From Oopsacas minuta (lineage: Eukaryota > Porifera > Hexactinellida > Lyssacinosida > Leucopsacidae), in the NCBI GenBank assembly GCA_024704765.1, contig JAKMXF010000083.1:1-45960 (forward strand): a DNA stretch of 45,960 bases, written 5' to 3'. Of the stretch, positions 1 through 10,026 are shown piece by piece. The translations under genes and the position numbers were made by a program. The notes under the pieces were generated by a model, which was not told where the DNA came from, made no database searches, and worked only from the letters and a program-made list of their open reading frames with translations. Every line of letters begins with the position of its first letter. Position 1 is the stretch's first letter.

Positions 1-107
1 GTTATCTCAAAAAGAAAACTTTACAAGTGTCACTACTCTAATGAATTTCTTGAGTCCACAAATTGACGAACTCGTGACAACTGGCTTCGAGAATGAAAGG
101 GGAGTTC
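1..107. repeat. Dispersed repeat, left mate of an inverted pair
   Basis: The first ~107 bases are the near-perfect reverse complement of 35291-35397; by eye I find one mismatch near the inner edge. Similarity stops at about base 108 and probably continues past the left window edge. It could be a fragment of a mobile element or of the coiled-coil gene relic next to it. No coding frame stays open through it. Confidence 0.8.
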
Positions 108-201
108 TGCTTACCAAAAGCAATCACGGTTTACTTAAATTATCGTATTTTCCAAAAATATCTTCAGTATTCTTACTCGTAGTTTCACCCAACTGATCCT
201 A

Positions 202-560
202 TTAAGAAATCCTCCATTCTAAATCATTCGTTTCGCAAACAAATGACAATTTAGGATATTCAACTTTGCTAGGAATTTGAATTTCTTCAGTTAATTCAGA
301 TATACTCTTTCTTAAGGATCTCCTGGCTCCTTCCGATTTCAGAGAAGTAAATAATTGTTCCATTTCTTGTTTACATGAGTTCAATTATCGAAATTTTAGA
401 CTTGTGTTTCATACTCTTTTCCAATTTTTCTAGGTGTAGTATGAGAGCTTTCCTTCTCTCTACAACTTTCAGGAGAACAGAATCAAACTTTCTTCTATCC
501 TTTTCGAATTTTCTTGAACATATTCTCAATCAGTACCAACTGAATTTTCTAGTAGAAAAG
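202..560 (-). pseudogene. Coiled-coil (TRIM-like?) gene relic, frameshifted
   Basis: On the minus strand two overlapping frames together give a charged, heptad-like helical stretch. The upstream frame (about 555-370) reads FDSVLLKVVERRKALILHLE and onward. After a frame change near 375 the downstream frame (384-202) contains EQLFTSLKSEGARRSLRKS and ends at a stop at 202. Spacing of hydrophobic residues and an E/K/R-rich composition resemble the coiled coil after B-boxes in TRIM-type proteins, but no RING or B-box is present, so the family is a guess. The upstream side abuts the Helentron-like repeat ending at 594. I read it as a decayed, truncated copy and not as a working gene. Confidence 0.35.
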
Positions 561-593
561 TCGCCATTCATACTATTAAGTGGAAATATCAAA

Positions 594-1260
594 ATATACG
601 AGCATTTGGCTTGTCACTTCGCGATGAACTCGGCACATTGTGCCTCGAGGTATTCAACGAACAAACAACAATTGAGATTTATTAAAATTGATGTTGTTTA
701 AAATATTCAGACTCAGCATACTCGAGTATACCAGTATGCTCGTTGAAATTATGATTCTACAACAATTTTGAAATGTCTTTACTTTATGTGCCTAAAAGTA
801 AACAAATATTCACAATATGTTGTTTACAATACCATATTTGGACTTCCTATACTCGATTACTCCAGTATAGTCGTTGAAAGTATGAGTCTACAACAATTTT
901 GAAATTTGTTTACTTAATATTCATTAAAACAACAATAAATTTACATATGAGAAACTTGAAAATGCGTATTTAGTTACGCCTGGGTAGCCGTTCAGAGCAA
1001 GCGTGTATGTATAATTGAGATTTGGATAATTTGTTTACTATATATTCATAAAAACAACAAATAAAATTACATATGATTAATCCCAAAGTGTGAAAATCGG
1101 ATTCAGTATGTTGGATATTTAGTTAAGTTTTATTACTGTATCTATATTTACTTCCTTGATAAACACGATAAATAGTCATGCGACAATTTCCAAATTGCAT
1201 ACCGTAAATCCTTTCTTTGACAACGGACGGACAAACAACAATTGAGATTTAATAATATAG
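594..1260 (-). mobile_element. Helentron-like non-autonomous repeat (family R1), copy 1
   Basis: Reading on the minus strand, the element opens near 1260 with an AAATCTCAATTGTTGTTTGT-like end and a TTTG-rich stretch. It then has degenerate ~130-bp tandem units, each carrying a 'TACTCGAGTATGCTGAGTC'-like core and an 'AAAGTAAACAA' block. It closes near 594 with a GC-richer tail of three small hairpins. The same order is seen at 22915-23640 and 34348-34766. A tetranucleotide tract, internal minisatellite and 3' hairpin recall DINE-1/pearl-type Helentron-associated elements. No transposase is encoded and the family assignment is inference. Confidence 0.65.
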
Positions 1261-1282
1261 TTATAGATTATCAAGTGTACTG

Positions 1283-1366
1283 TATTCAAGTCTATTAATT
1301 AAATTTGTTTTAATAGTGCCATTTTTTAAACAAATTTAATTAATAGACTCGGCTGTCAGCACAGGT
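1283..1366. repeat. Hairpin MITE relic, ACCTGTGCYG family
   Basis: Two ~21-base arms (AGTCTATTAATTAAATTTGT near 1283 and its reverse complement near 1338-1358) surround a short loop containing 'AGTGCCATT'. The right side continues into 'CGGCTGTCAGCACAGGT', the terminal motif shared with 22141-22312 and 39168-39290. The left terminal repeat is missing here, so this is a partial copy. Confidence 0.6.
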
Positions 1367-1514
1367 AATATTTTTTATGCTTAAAACAGAATTACAGACC
1401 GACTTTCAGAGTCTTAAAATTTTGCAATTTCTTTCATATTTTGATTTGTGAATTATCCCCTAACGAATTAATTAAAGCTCACAGAATTTCTATACAACAA
1501 ACACCTCAGTATAA

Positions 1515-3026
1515 TTATATTCTATCTTTAATATACTCATGTAGAATAGGAATATGTGAATGAGTAGGGAATATTGTGGTAGAATTTGTTGGTTTTATTT
1601 TGCTTGGCATCTTCTTTGTCGGAGACTTTGGTCTGAGTAATTCTATATCCGGTTTTGTACCTAACATAAATTTACCTTCTGGCCCTGCACATAGCTTCAA
1701 ATACTTATCAACATTAAAGTTAGTTGTAGAGATACTAGGTCCTACAGTAACCCAGCCTCTACGAATAGTATTATCATTCCCAAACACATGCAATCTACGA
1801 GTACCCAAACAAAAGTGTTCTATAATATGGAATATCTCTTCTGGCTTATCTGTACTAGCATATTCAGGTTCTTCTGTAATAATAATATCAAGATCTACAT
1901 TAGCATGAATAAATTGGGAATCAGTGTTCCTCCTTACAGTACCTCGTATACCCATAAGGCAGTGCTCCTTCGTGTGCTCTAACACTGAGCCCATCGTCTC
2001 TAAATGCTTCATGTGTCTCGGAAACTTTGTGTTCCTTTTCACCCAGCAGATATCTTCACAACGTCTGAAGCCCCATTTCCTGAGACAATCTCTCCCGATG
2101 TCTAGACCCTCAGCTGATCCACACCACAGGAATACGAACGCTCGCTGTGAAGCTATGGTCTCTATCGGTAGATTGATTATCTCATCAAAGTCCCAGGGAG
2201 CTTGGTTGAATTTAGCACCAGGAGCTCTCCTTTGATACTCCTCTAGAGGAGGATCTATCAAAATGACGTCAAACTCACAGCCTATTTGATGCAAATCATA
2301 TACCTTAAGATCAGCATGTATGTACATAGGATCAAATGCTATATCAGCTATCTGGTCATCTTTAAGCTTAATCAACTCCCTCAGTTTAGGATACTCCTCG
2401 AATCTTTCCTCCATACCGAAGTCACGAATAAAATTCTGCGGTCTTTGTCCGGTATCTACGAAGTTTTGTGAATAGTCATTATGAGGATTCAAACTCTGTG
2501 TACCCTTTAGGAAGGTTTTGCTATCAGAAAAGAATTTAGGTTTCAAATCATCTACGTGTGACATTGTACTAGGATGTAAGGTCTTAAGAGATGAGTATCC
2601 CTCTTCAGATTTCCTAGATTTCTGAGAGTGACCGTAGTTACTTTCGTTAGAACGTGAGCGGTAATTCTTGGAGCGAGGAGAGTTAGATCTCCTGGCGTTG
2701 TGACGATCTCTCTTCCTGTTCTTAGAACGATTTCTAGTGGAACTAGAGCTAGAGCGATATGATGGTCGTGAGGAGTAGGGAGAAGTATCCTTGGTTGTTT
2801 CACTGGAAGATTTGACTGTATGCTTTGAGCTACTGCTGTGACGTATGATGTGAGTTTTCTGTGGAGGCAGAGGAGTTATTGTGGGATGTGGATAGCTATC
2901 ATTTATATTCAGAACCTCTCTGAGGCTCTGTCCCTCTGTCAGACAGAAACACTGTGATAGAATCTTGCGACGTTTGCGGGACTTTTCTCGTAATTGCTTC
3001 AACTGAATACTTATAGCTTCGTCCAT
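1515..3026 (-). CDS. METTL14: METTL14-like m6A RNA methyltransferase subunit, intronless
   Basis: Single 503-residue open frame with stop TAA at 1515-1517. The family is the non-catalytic partner of METTL3 in the nuclear writer that makes N6-methyladenosine in mRNA. Recognised from the run FLKGTQSLNPHNDY (172-185), EYPKLRELIKLKD (211-223), the FLWCGSAEGLD region (299-309), HTKEHCLMGIRGTVRR (351-366), FIHANVDLDIIITEEP (372-387) and EIFHIIEHFCLG (397-408), together the MT-A70 fold. The start is supported by the helical N-terminus with the ISIQLKQLREKSRKRRK pattern typical of METTL14. Odd points: residues 64-140 are Ser/Arg-rich, longer than in human METTL14 (456 residues from memory); the C-terminus lacks the RGG repeats known from vertebrates; residues 258-261 read DPPL where the METTL14 sequences I remember have EPPL. 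No intron interrupts the frame, unlike the other genes here, so a retrocopy or ancient intron loss is possible. Intact coding suggests function. Confidence 0.95.
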   Translation of the reverse strand: MDEAISIQLKQLREKSRKRRKILSQCFCLTEGQSLREVLNINDSYPHPTITPLPPQKTHIIRHSSSSKHTVKSSSETTKDTSPYSSRPSYRSSSSSTRNRSKNRKRDRHNARRSNSPRSKNYRSRSNESNYGHSQKSRKSEEGYSSLKTLHPSTMSHVDDLKPKFFSDSKTFLKGTQSLNPHNDYSQNFVDTGQRPQNFIRDFGMEERFEEYPKLRELIKLKDDQIADIAFDPMYIHADLKVYDLHQIGCEFDVILIDPPLEEYQRRAPGAKFNQAPWDFDEIINLPIETIASQRAFVFLWCGSAEGLDIGRDCLRKWGFRRCEDICWVKRNTKFPRHMKHLETMGSVLEHTKEHCLMGIRGTVRRNTDSQFIHANVDLDIIITEEPEYASTDKPEEIFHIIEHFCLGTRRLHVFGNDNTIRRGWVTVGPSISTTNFNVDKYLKLCAGPEGKFMLGTKPDIELLRPKSPTKKMPSKIKPTNSTTIFPTHSHIPILHEYIKDRI

Positions 3027-3209
3027 AATAATTTGCTATCCAATCTTCGAATTGTAAACCAAGGCTAGAGATTCAAATAGAAGGATTAGAATATCACCTC
3101 CTAGCTCCTTAATACAAAAAACGGATTACAAAATAAGCCTGGCATAGGGAGGGGATATCCAATTTTTATGAAATTTTCGTTATGTAACGATTTAACCAGG
3201 GTAATACGT

Positions 3210-3617
3210 AGGGCACTCGAAAAGTTTTGACGTTGACCGACATATCAGATAGTAATAATATAAAATTGACTATTACATTTTTTCAAAATACTCTCCCTGA
3301 CAATCTATACATTTTTCATTCTGGTAAACCAATTATCAAACACATTTTTTCCACTCTTCTTTGGGTATGTCTTCGATCGCTTGGAAAAGTGCCCCTCTCA
3401 ACTCCTCATTAGTCGAAAATCTCCTCCCAGGTAATTGATCTTTGAGTCTAGGGAATAACCAGAAGTCGCCAGGGGCTAAATCAGGACAGTAGGGTGGGTG
3501 AGGTAATGTTTTGAGTCCAGAATTTTCCAAAAACTCACGAGTTCTGATTGCCGTATGCGATGATGCATTATCATGATGAAGAAGAATTCCTCTAATGCCT
3601 GTCTTCAACCCACTCCT
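3210..3617 (-). pseudogene. mariner transposase C-terminal fragment
   Basis: On the minus strand 3608-3336 encodes LLHHDNASSHTA (second catalytic Asp), then about 34 residues later PDLAPGDFWLFPRLKD (third Asp), the D,D34D signature of mariner. It ends with KKC and then runs into stops. A possible terminal repeat (AGGGCACTCGAAAAGTTTTG) starts at about 3210. The N-terminal half with the DNA-binding domain and first Asp is absent; similarity stops at about 3617, next to an N at 3619 and an unrelated Tc1 fragment. Confidence 0.85.
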
Positions 3618-3619
3618 TN

Positions 3620-3816
3620 CTCCTATTGAAAATCTATGGGGTGTACTTAAAAGAAGACTGATGGTGCGAGCACCAAAAACTGTATAACAGTTGAAGAAGG
3701 GAATTATTAAGATATGGCAATCATTCGATCCTGAATTTATTCAGCCGTTGTGCCTTTCAATGGAGAAAAGAATTAAACTCTGTTTGAAAAATAAGGGTGG
3801 AAAAATTAGATATTAA
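3620..3816 (+). pseudogene. Tc1-like transposase C-terminal fragment
   Basis: The plus strand reads PIENLWGVLKRRLMVRAPKT, the stretch around the third acidic residue (E) of the DD34E triad in Tc1-like transposases, followed by an in-frame TAA and then LKKGIIKIWQSFDPEFIQP and a Lys-rich tail ending near 3816. Everything upstream is missing. It lies head-to-head with the mariner fragment. Dead remnant. Confidence 0.8.
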
Positions 3817-4228
3817 TTTACTCGTTGCGGGATCACATATACATATTTCTTAATCATTAGTACATTGATATATTAAAGTTCAAAATAATAAGTATAAGTA
3901 ATCGATTGTTAAAATCAATGCCAATAATTGCGGGACATACTATATACACACAAACATATAGGTAAGTATCTACACATATGTTAATCGCGTTTTATAGTAA
4001 CCTGATTATAACTTCTAAGTTATTAAAAAATAATTTTCCATTTGTTTCATGGCTGGTGATTACCAACTAAACTAGTACATAAGCAATGAATATATTGCAG
4101 TTTATATTTTCATTTTATAGGCAGATTTAAATTTGTTTGTGTGGCTTTTTCTAATATACAAATAATTTGAAATTATGGCTTGTTCCTCTGGTAGGAACAA
4201 TCGCAAGTGACATCGACAATTATCCCTT
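3817..4228. other. A+T-rich spacer, no recognised feature
   Basis: No open frame with recognisable content and no clear repeat pair. The leading 'CGTTGCGGGATCACATATAC' and later 'ATTGCGGGACATACTATATA' may be remnants of the Tc1 element end, which I cannot confirm. Confidence 0.4.
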
Positions 4229-5066
4229 GTGGACATGTGTAAGATTACGAATACGAATCAAAATACAAGTGGATCTACATCTCACGCGAAAAAAGAGCTG
4301 CATTTTGATGTAGAACTACAACCAACCGTAGGGTGTATTACATCTGAGGATTTAGATCATGAAATCGTTATTGGAGAAGCTGAATTAGGAAATTCATTAT
4401 GTCCCGCAGAACACTACATTCTTCATAACTGCGTTTACCTGTCAGAGTTTTTGGGAATATCATCCGATTAGTCTTAAGCCCCCCAATACATTAGTTTGAA
4501 ACTTACAATTTCTTGGATTATACACAAGAACGCGACATCGTCATATGTCTCCCAATTACTAAAATACTACAAGAGCGGAAATTTCCAAATAATTTAAAGA
4601 TTGAACCAGCCTTCACTAATATCAATATCGGGTTTTGCAATTGGAAAGTTCAATGATCACAAGAATTCACGCCAAAATAAAGTTGCACTAGAAGTGAAGT
4701 TGTTTGCCAAGGGGCAAGATACCATTTCCGCTTAACTGGATGCAGCAATGATGGATTCACAAGAACAGTGGCGAAGCTTTCTAGTCCAAGTCATTACTAA
4801 TCTAAAATTAAAATTTCTAGCTGATGAAACTGTGCTCAACTGGATAGTACTAGCTTTGCGAAGTGTCTTTCATCCAACCATTTGGGATATATGTCACCAG
4901 ATATTCAGAATGAAATTATACAGCTATTGGCTATGATGTTCAACGACGAATTGCTGCAGAATTTAAAAAATGTAACTACTTCATGGTATGTGCCGATGAA
5001 ACTATAACAGGATAAGAACAGCTATCAATGATTCTTAGAAGTGTAGCTTCCGACTTCACTATAAAT

Positions 5067-7056
5067 CAGGGTTGGCAGGTTTTGTCCATGTGGTAAAAAC
5101 CGTTCTGTCCAAAACCTCCTGACTGGATAAAACTGGTCATAACCGGTAAAAACCTAATTGTAATACTAGTGCATGTTACTTGTATATTTAATATCTGAAT
5201 AAATACTTGTTGATAGTTTGGCGTTCGCTTTGAGAGCATTTTTCAAGATGAGTTCTAAGCCTCCCAGCCTTTCCGCTGATCATAGCACTACATTTTATAC
5301 ACATCGCTCGTATTTTTCCACCATCTTCAACTTGGATGAAAATTTCCATATTGAATCAATGGGCCTTCTTCCTTGTGCCATTTCAAACTGGTCAATTTAA
5401 GTAAGTAAGATATACAATCTGCACGATAGTATTCAATTTCTATAATATCACAAATGCTTTGGATAATTACACCCGTTTAGAAAGTATATATGTACGAAAA
5501 CGAGGGGTACTCAATAACTTTTGGGCCTAAGTATCAAAAAGCATCAATCTATATTTATTTTTAGTATAATTGTTCGAAATAGCATTCCTTAGTTTGACTA
5601 CTCTTGTTCATTCGTTTAAATCAAGCTTGAATAGGTTCTTTAAATTCCTTTTCGTTGATGTTTCCGATCACTTCTCTGAGGGCCCCCTCAAGTTCAGAAT
5701 TCGATGCAAAATTTCTGCCTTTAAGGCATTTTTTTATTCTAGGAAGAGCCAGAAGTCGCACGGTGCTAGATCTGGAGAATAAGCGGGGTGTGGCAAATAT
5801 GTAGTCCTGATTCTTCAATGAATTGTCTTGTCATTTTTGATGTATGAGAACTGGCATTATCGTGGTGCAAAAAAGTTCCCCTTAATCCTGTGTCAGGACG
5901 CTGTAAATTTATTGCTTTTATGACTAGAGGCAAACAACTCTCTGTATACTAGGTTGAATTAATTGTCTTACCAGGTTCAAGAGGTATAACAGTTTTAACA
6001 CCCGTTGTATTAAACAAAATTGTATACATTTGTTTCTTGGTGTACTGAGTTCTGCGAACCTTTGTTGGGGGACCTTCTCCAATTTCACACCTTCGCCGAC
6101 TCTTCTACTTTGTTTCTGGATCATAGTGATAGATCCATGTTTCATCACCAGTTATTATCTTGGAAACATCTCTACTGTTGCCGTTGTTGAATTTTGTAAG
6201 CATTTCATGGCACCATTTCACTCGATTCTGCTTCTACTCAGTATGAAGCTAATGTGGGATCCAGCGGGCACAAAGTTTACGTAACTGAAGGGATTGGTGT
6301 AAAACGTGTGCACTGCCCCGGATGAAATGCCAATTTCGTGCTGAATCCTCTCATATGTAACATTTGGGTCTGCTATCACGATGTCCTCAATTGACTCAAC
6401 AATTCCCTCTGTAACAGCGTATGGGGGTGGTCCAAGGCGGGGTTGGTCTTCAAGATGAAAATTCCCATACTTAAATTCTCTGTACCATCTTTTCACTGTT
6501 GCCGCAGATACCTTGTTATTTGGAAAGGCTGTACAGAAAATTTCGTGAAATTCTTTTATTGTTTCCAAAAGTTGAAACTGAAAAAGTATTATCGCACGAA
6601 TATCACGCCTTGATAACTGTATTGAGGATTTGGTAACTTAGGAATCCATAGATAATAAAACTACTGCTATCTAAAAGTATACAAGATAAAAGTTACAAGA
6701 TTTTCAGCGAAGTATATTTATCCCATGTTTATTCGAAACAAGTAATGGTTTACTTATATAAGTGCTCGCAACATAGTCAGGCTTAAAACTTATTGAGTAC
6801 CCCTCGTACTTTATTAGTATATTAATTGGTTGAAACCACACATTTTATAATCACTTTACCGTTTCATTGTAAGCCAGTGTCAATAGTATATTACCAAATT
6901 AAAATAAGATATCAACAAGTTATATATGTATTCTTATTATTGAAGGGTATAGAATTGACCAGTTTTGACCGGTTTCGACCAGTTTTGGCCGGTAAAAACC
7001 GGGTTTTTCCCACTGTCCGTCCAAAACCAGTTTTGGACAGGACAAATCCAACCCTG
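5067..7056. mobile_element. Non-autonomous hAT element with exact 8-bp target duplication
   Basis: Left end CAGGGTTGG at 5067 and right end CCAACCCTG at 7056 form terminal repeats, followed inward by subterminal repeats with 'TTTTGTCC' and 'GGTAAAAACC'. The flanks are identical 8-mers CTATAAAT at 5059-5066 and 7057-7064, a hAT-type duplication fitting nTnnnnAn. Removing the element and one duplication restores a continuous ZMYM1-like reading frame, which confirms the boundaries. It carries a complete mariner (5501-6806); without it the element is only ~680 bp and encodes no transposase that I recognise. Confidence 0.92.
5501..6806 (-). mobile_element. Full-length but dead mariner element
   Basis: Terminal repeats CGAGGGGTACTCAATAA (5501) and its complement ending at 6806 frame about 1.3 kb. 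A TA follows the right end; the left edge is slightly rearranged (extra CGAAAA). The minus strand encodes transposase: the helix-turn-helix part at 6568-6300 (KEFHEIFCTAFPNNKVSAAT, then WYREFKYG), first Asp in TGDETWIYHYD near 6150-6120, second in LHHDNASSHTS near 5870-5835, third in YSPDLAPCDFWLF near 5800-5750, giving D,D34D. Several frameshifts and stops separate these blocks, so it cannot make a transposase. It sits inside the hAT element and is therefore younger than that insertion. Confidence 0.9.
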
Positions 7057-7181
7057 CTATAAATGAATACTTTTTTGGTTTGGTTACAATGTCTTTGGCT
7101 ACTGGAGAGAAGATTGCATATGCAATGATGGATGTGCTTCTACGACTCAATATTAATATTGCATACTGTCGTGCTCAAGTA

Positions 7182-7762
7182 TCGGGTGGGCCAAAAAAAA
7201 CGGGCCCCGTGCACATTTCAGTCCACCTTGAAACAATTAGTCAAACAAACGAAGTAATTTCTGTTCTATTTATTCTATTTAAAGATATGTTAGATAATCT
7301 AAAGACGAAGTAATAGAGTATCAGTAGAAGTCTTTGTGAGTTCAGAGATTTTTTGAATCGCGGTTCAAGGAAATTACATACAAATTTTGCATATATACGA
7401 TGTCAAAAATGCACCTTTGGAATCGAGAATTCAGGATTGGGTTAAGAGATTTCAGGCAGAGAGAGCTATTAATAACCTAAATTGTAAGCCCGAAGACCGT
7501 GCAAGTCATTCGGGGGGGGGGAAATAGTCCTGAAGAATGTAATGGGAATTTTGCTCTAAAAATCAAAAAATGGAAAGATTTTGATGGTATTTATCTAGAA
7601 CATAAGCTCTAATCGTTGTAGACTTTCAACTACGATGATAATAGTTTGTATTCGTCTTGTACGCCATTTCAGCTCTATAACTATAAAGTTTTGTTAATCT
7701 TTCCTAAATATTATGCACATTCGAATCTAATTGTTCGGGCCCGGTTATTTTGGCCCACCCTG
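7182..7762. mobile_element. TA-flanked Tc1/mariner-type element
   Basis: Ends TCGGGTGGGCCAAAA (7182) and TTTTGGCCCACCCTG (7762) are inverted repeats, with TA at 7180-7181 and 7763-7764. It splits the ZMYM1-like frame between its CRAQ and GTANM motifs. Inside, about 7420-7505 reads SRIQDWVKRFQAERAINN, like the helix-turn-helix region of Tc1/mariner relatives, without a catalytic core. A GGGGGGGGG run lies at about 7513. Confidence 0.8.
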
Positions 7763-8492
7763 TATACGTGGGACAGCGAATATGACAAGTATTGATAAAG
7801 GTGTAAAATCACAAATCCAGAATATTGTTCCAGAACCTTTTTTATGTTTTGTAAAACCACGGTGTAAATTTGGATCTTCAATATGCTATCGAAACCACTT
7901 GTTGGACTTATGACTTGATGCAGTATATAAATTGCCAATCAAATTTCATACGTGACAGCCGTAAAGATACGAAATAGTGAAGATATTGCAGAAGGAGCTT
8001 CATCCAGACGATGAACTGAATTCCGCTGTTCGTCGACCAGCTTGTCCAACTCAGTGGTAGCTGCAGAGGTTATAAGATAGCATGAGTTCATCTGTCTACA
8101 TATTTTACAAAAATGACATATCTTCAGTAGAAGATTTACAATTCGAAATTCGGATGTTGAAACGTGTAGTAAAGTCTGAAAAGTTAACAGTTTCATCCAT
8201 CACATCGTTCATTTCAATGTACAAGTCATTAGCTAAAGAGGTTAGAGATATGCTCCCTATGTTACACGGTTAGTAACCATTTTGCTGGTGGTGGGAGTCT
8301 CCGCAGGACGAAGCATTGGCGTACTTCGCCGACTCAAAACTGACGACACAACTATCGATTCTGGCAATCGAGAAGGAGAAATCTGCTGAGATAGACAGCA
8401 TGAAGATAGCAAGAGCGTTCATAAACACTGAACACCGTGAAGGAAGTTCGGGAGATTTCCAAAGCTCTAGTTTAGACTACCTAGATTACTAA

Positions 8493-9062
8493 ATTGAGTG
8501 TTATTATTCATGCATTCATATCATTAAATCCACCCATGAAATACCAGCTTTCGACGCATCTGAGTGTTGATTGAAGTGGCAAATGAATTCGTTGGTGGAG
8601 GCTCAGATTATCGTCAATCTCTATTTTGAAAATTTGTATTGAATGATCTTAATTAAACACTTGATTCAATTATTTATTATCGTAAGAACATTTCATTATT
8701 TGTTAAAACTTATGTAAATATATAAATTGGCCTCACTTTAATTGCTTCCTAAGCACCTGAATTATCCACGGTACATGCAGGTCAGTGCCAGTAACTTGGT
8801 GTATTAGAATACTATGGCTCATCCAAAAAATTTAGTATGTATTATTGATGACATTGAATCTAACCTCAATCTATGATCATTATACTTAACCAGGGCCATT
8901 GGAACTTCAGAAAAGTGTGGCGGTTATCGCCATATTGAATAGTCTGCTGCCTCAAGCCGTCCGAGGTCAGACAGCATTGTACTTGACAACGAACAACTCA
9001 AGAAACTGATAGCAGACAACTATTGAGATTTAATATTTAAGATATAACCCTTTATTAGATAT
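8493..9062. other. Spacer upstream of the PARG-like gene; R1 repeat end
   Basis: Mostly featureless. Bases ~8983-9041 (TTGACAACGAACAACTCAAG through TATTGAGATTTAATA) resemble the 5' end of the R1 repeat in minus orientation, stopping about 20 bases before the ATG at 9063. If transcription starts nearby, the repeat contributes promoter or 5' UTR sequence. No TATA box or initiator was convincingly identified. Confidence 0.45.
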
Positions 9063-9755
9063 ATGGCGTCTGCCTCTGCTAGAGGAAGTAGAGCCAAAGG
9101 TAAGAGCAAGACTCAGACGACCGGAATATTCTCAGAAATACAACACAAAGGTGCTCCACACAAATTAGCACCTATTGATCATATGGTGCTTATGCCTCTT
9201 CTAAGATCCAGAGATGTACCCAAATTGCTCAACTTCTCCGCTACCTATTATTTCAATCATGAATTGTGGCTAAATGCGTGGCAAGCTGCTTTGGGCAAAT
9301 CAGATTTTGCTGTCATCAAATCGATTCGTCTTTTTGTCCAGTTAAATTCCATCCATGCCTCAAATCTGGGAGCCTATTTCTTGCCAGATGGTTCAAAAGT
9401 AACTCTCCCCAAGGACATGATTTGTAAATCTGTACAAGGAACACAGCAATATAATTGCGCACCTGTAATCTCAACAGAGCCGAGTTCTCCATTAGACACC
9501 AGTTTCCAAGTTGTGAAAAGTGACTGTTTAGTGGCAGCCTTAGACCTGGTGTCACAAGGACTGGATCCTGCAGTACTTGTATTAGCATCTGCATACAATC
9601 CAGGGGGTGGGTATATGGAGGGGGCAGGTGCTCAAGAGGAGAATCTGTGTCGAAGAACAACTTTATGGCAAAATTTGATGGATCCATTTGGAGTTGGAGG
9701 TGAACGCAAATGGGTATATCCAATACCTGAATTTGGTGCTATCTACTCCCCTAAG
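9063..9755 (+). CDS. Microbial-type PARG/macro-like protein, coding exon 1
   Basis: Exon 1 encodes 231 residues from ATG 9063 to AAG 9753-9755, followed by a GTAAGG donor (phase 0). The signature NPGGGYMEGAGAQEENLCRR (179-198) is the GGG-X6-8-QE motif of bacterial-type poly(ADP-ribose) glycohydrolases (TIGR02452/DUF2263 class); QEE at 191-193 holds the expected catalytic Glu. LVLASAYNPGGG is the usual beta-strand and loop, and VYPIPEFGAIYSPK leads into the next block. Such enzymes cleave ADP-ribose chains from proteins. Residues 1-30 are basic and low in complexity; 30-110 do not resemble the catalytic domain and may be a lineage-specific N-terminal region. Codon frame and splice phase join directly to 13323. 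Substrate and cell location cannot be told from the sequence. Confidence 0.85.
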
Positions 9756-10026
9756 GTAAGGCTTTTGTTAAAAGAAATGAAAATTTTAAGCCAGTTAGCC
9801 AACCCCAGCCCTGCATGAGCTTATTAGTTAGGTGTTAGGTATGTGCAGACAGAGATAGTATGCTGCTCGGGGGTCGTATTTCTACCCAAATTGCCCTAAG
9901 TACTTTTTGATTCAGTGATTATTATTAATTGAGGTATTAGCCTAGACTTGTGGAAATATTGTTTTAATCCAGGACCATGCAAGCCTAATTTTACCTGACC
10001 AGGTCAAACCTAATTAGAGTAGACAT

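Larger units (their letters stand above)
4229..8492 (+). pseudogene. ZMYM1-like hAT transposase relic, interrupted by two insertions
   Basis: Scattered collinear pieces match the TTF-finger/DUF4371 class of hAT transposases (ZMYM1-like proteins). A GFCNW motif with FNDHKNSRQNK lies at 4633-4690 across a frameshift. LDAAMMDSQEQWRSFLVQV follows at 4738. SPDIQNEII and the MADET-like CADETITG segment lie at 4900-5010. After excision of the 5067-7056 insertion the frame continues ASDFTINEYFFGLVTMSLATG (to 7100) and ends DVLLRLNINIAYCRAQ (7130-7178). GTANMTSIDKGVKSQIQNIV resumes at 7780 beyond the second insertion, and a dimerisation-like tail ends near 8492. Stops and frameshifts are frequent and the middle is shortened. 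The 4229-4471 open frame may be its N-terminus but shows no motif I know. Clearly non-functional. Confidence 0.75.

Noticed and set aside
2552-2803. 83-codon open frame antiparallel-phase within METTL14
   Set aside because: Shadow of the Arg/Ser-rich part of METTL14 in another frame; no domain.
9316-9723. 135-codon minus-strand open frame
   Set aside because: Antisense shadow of PARG-like exon 1.
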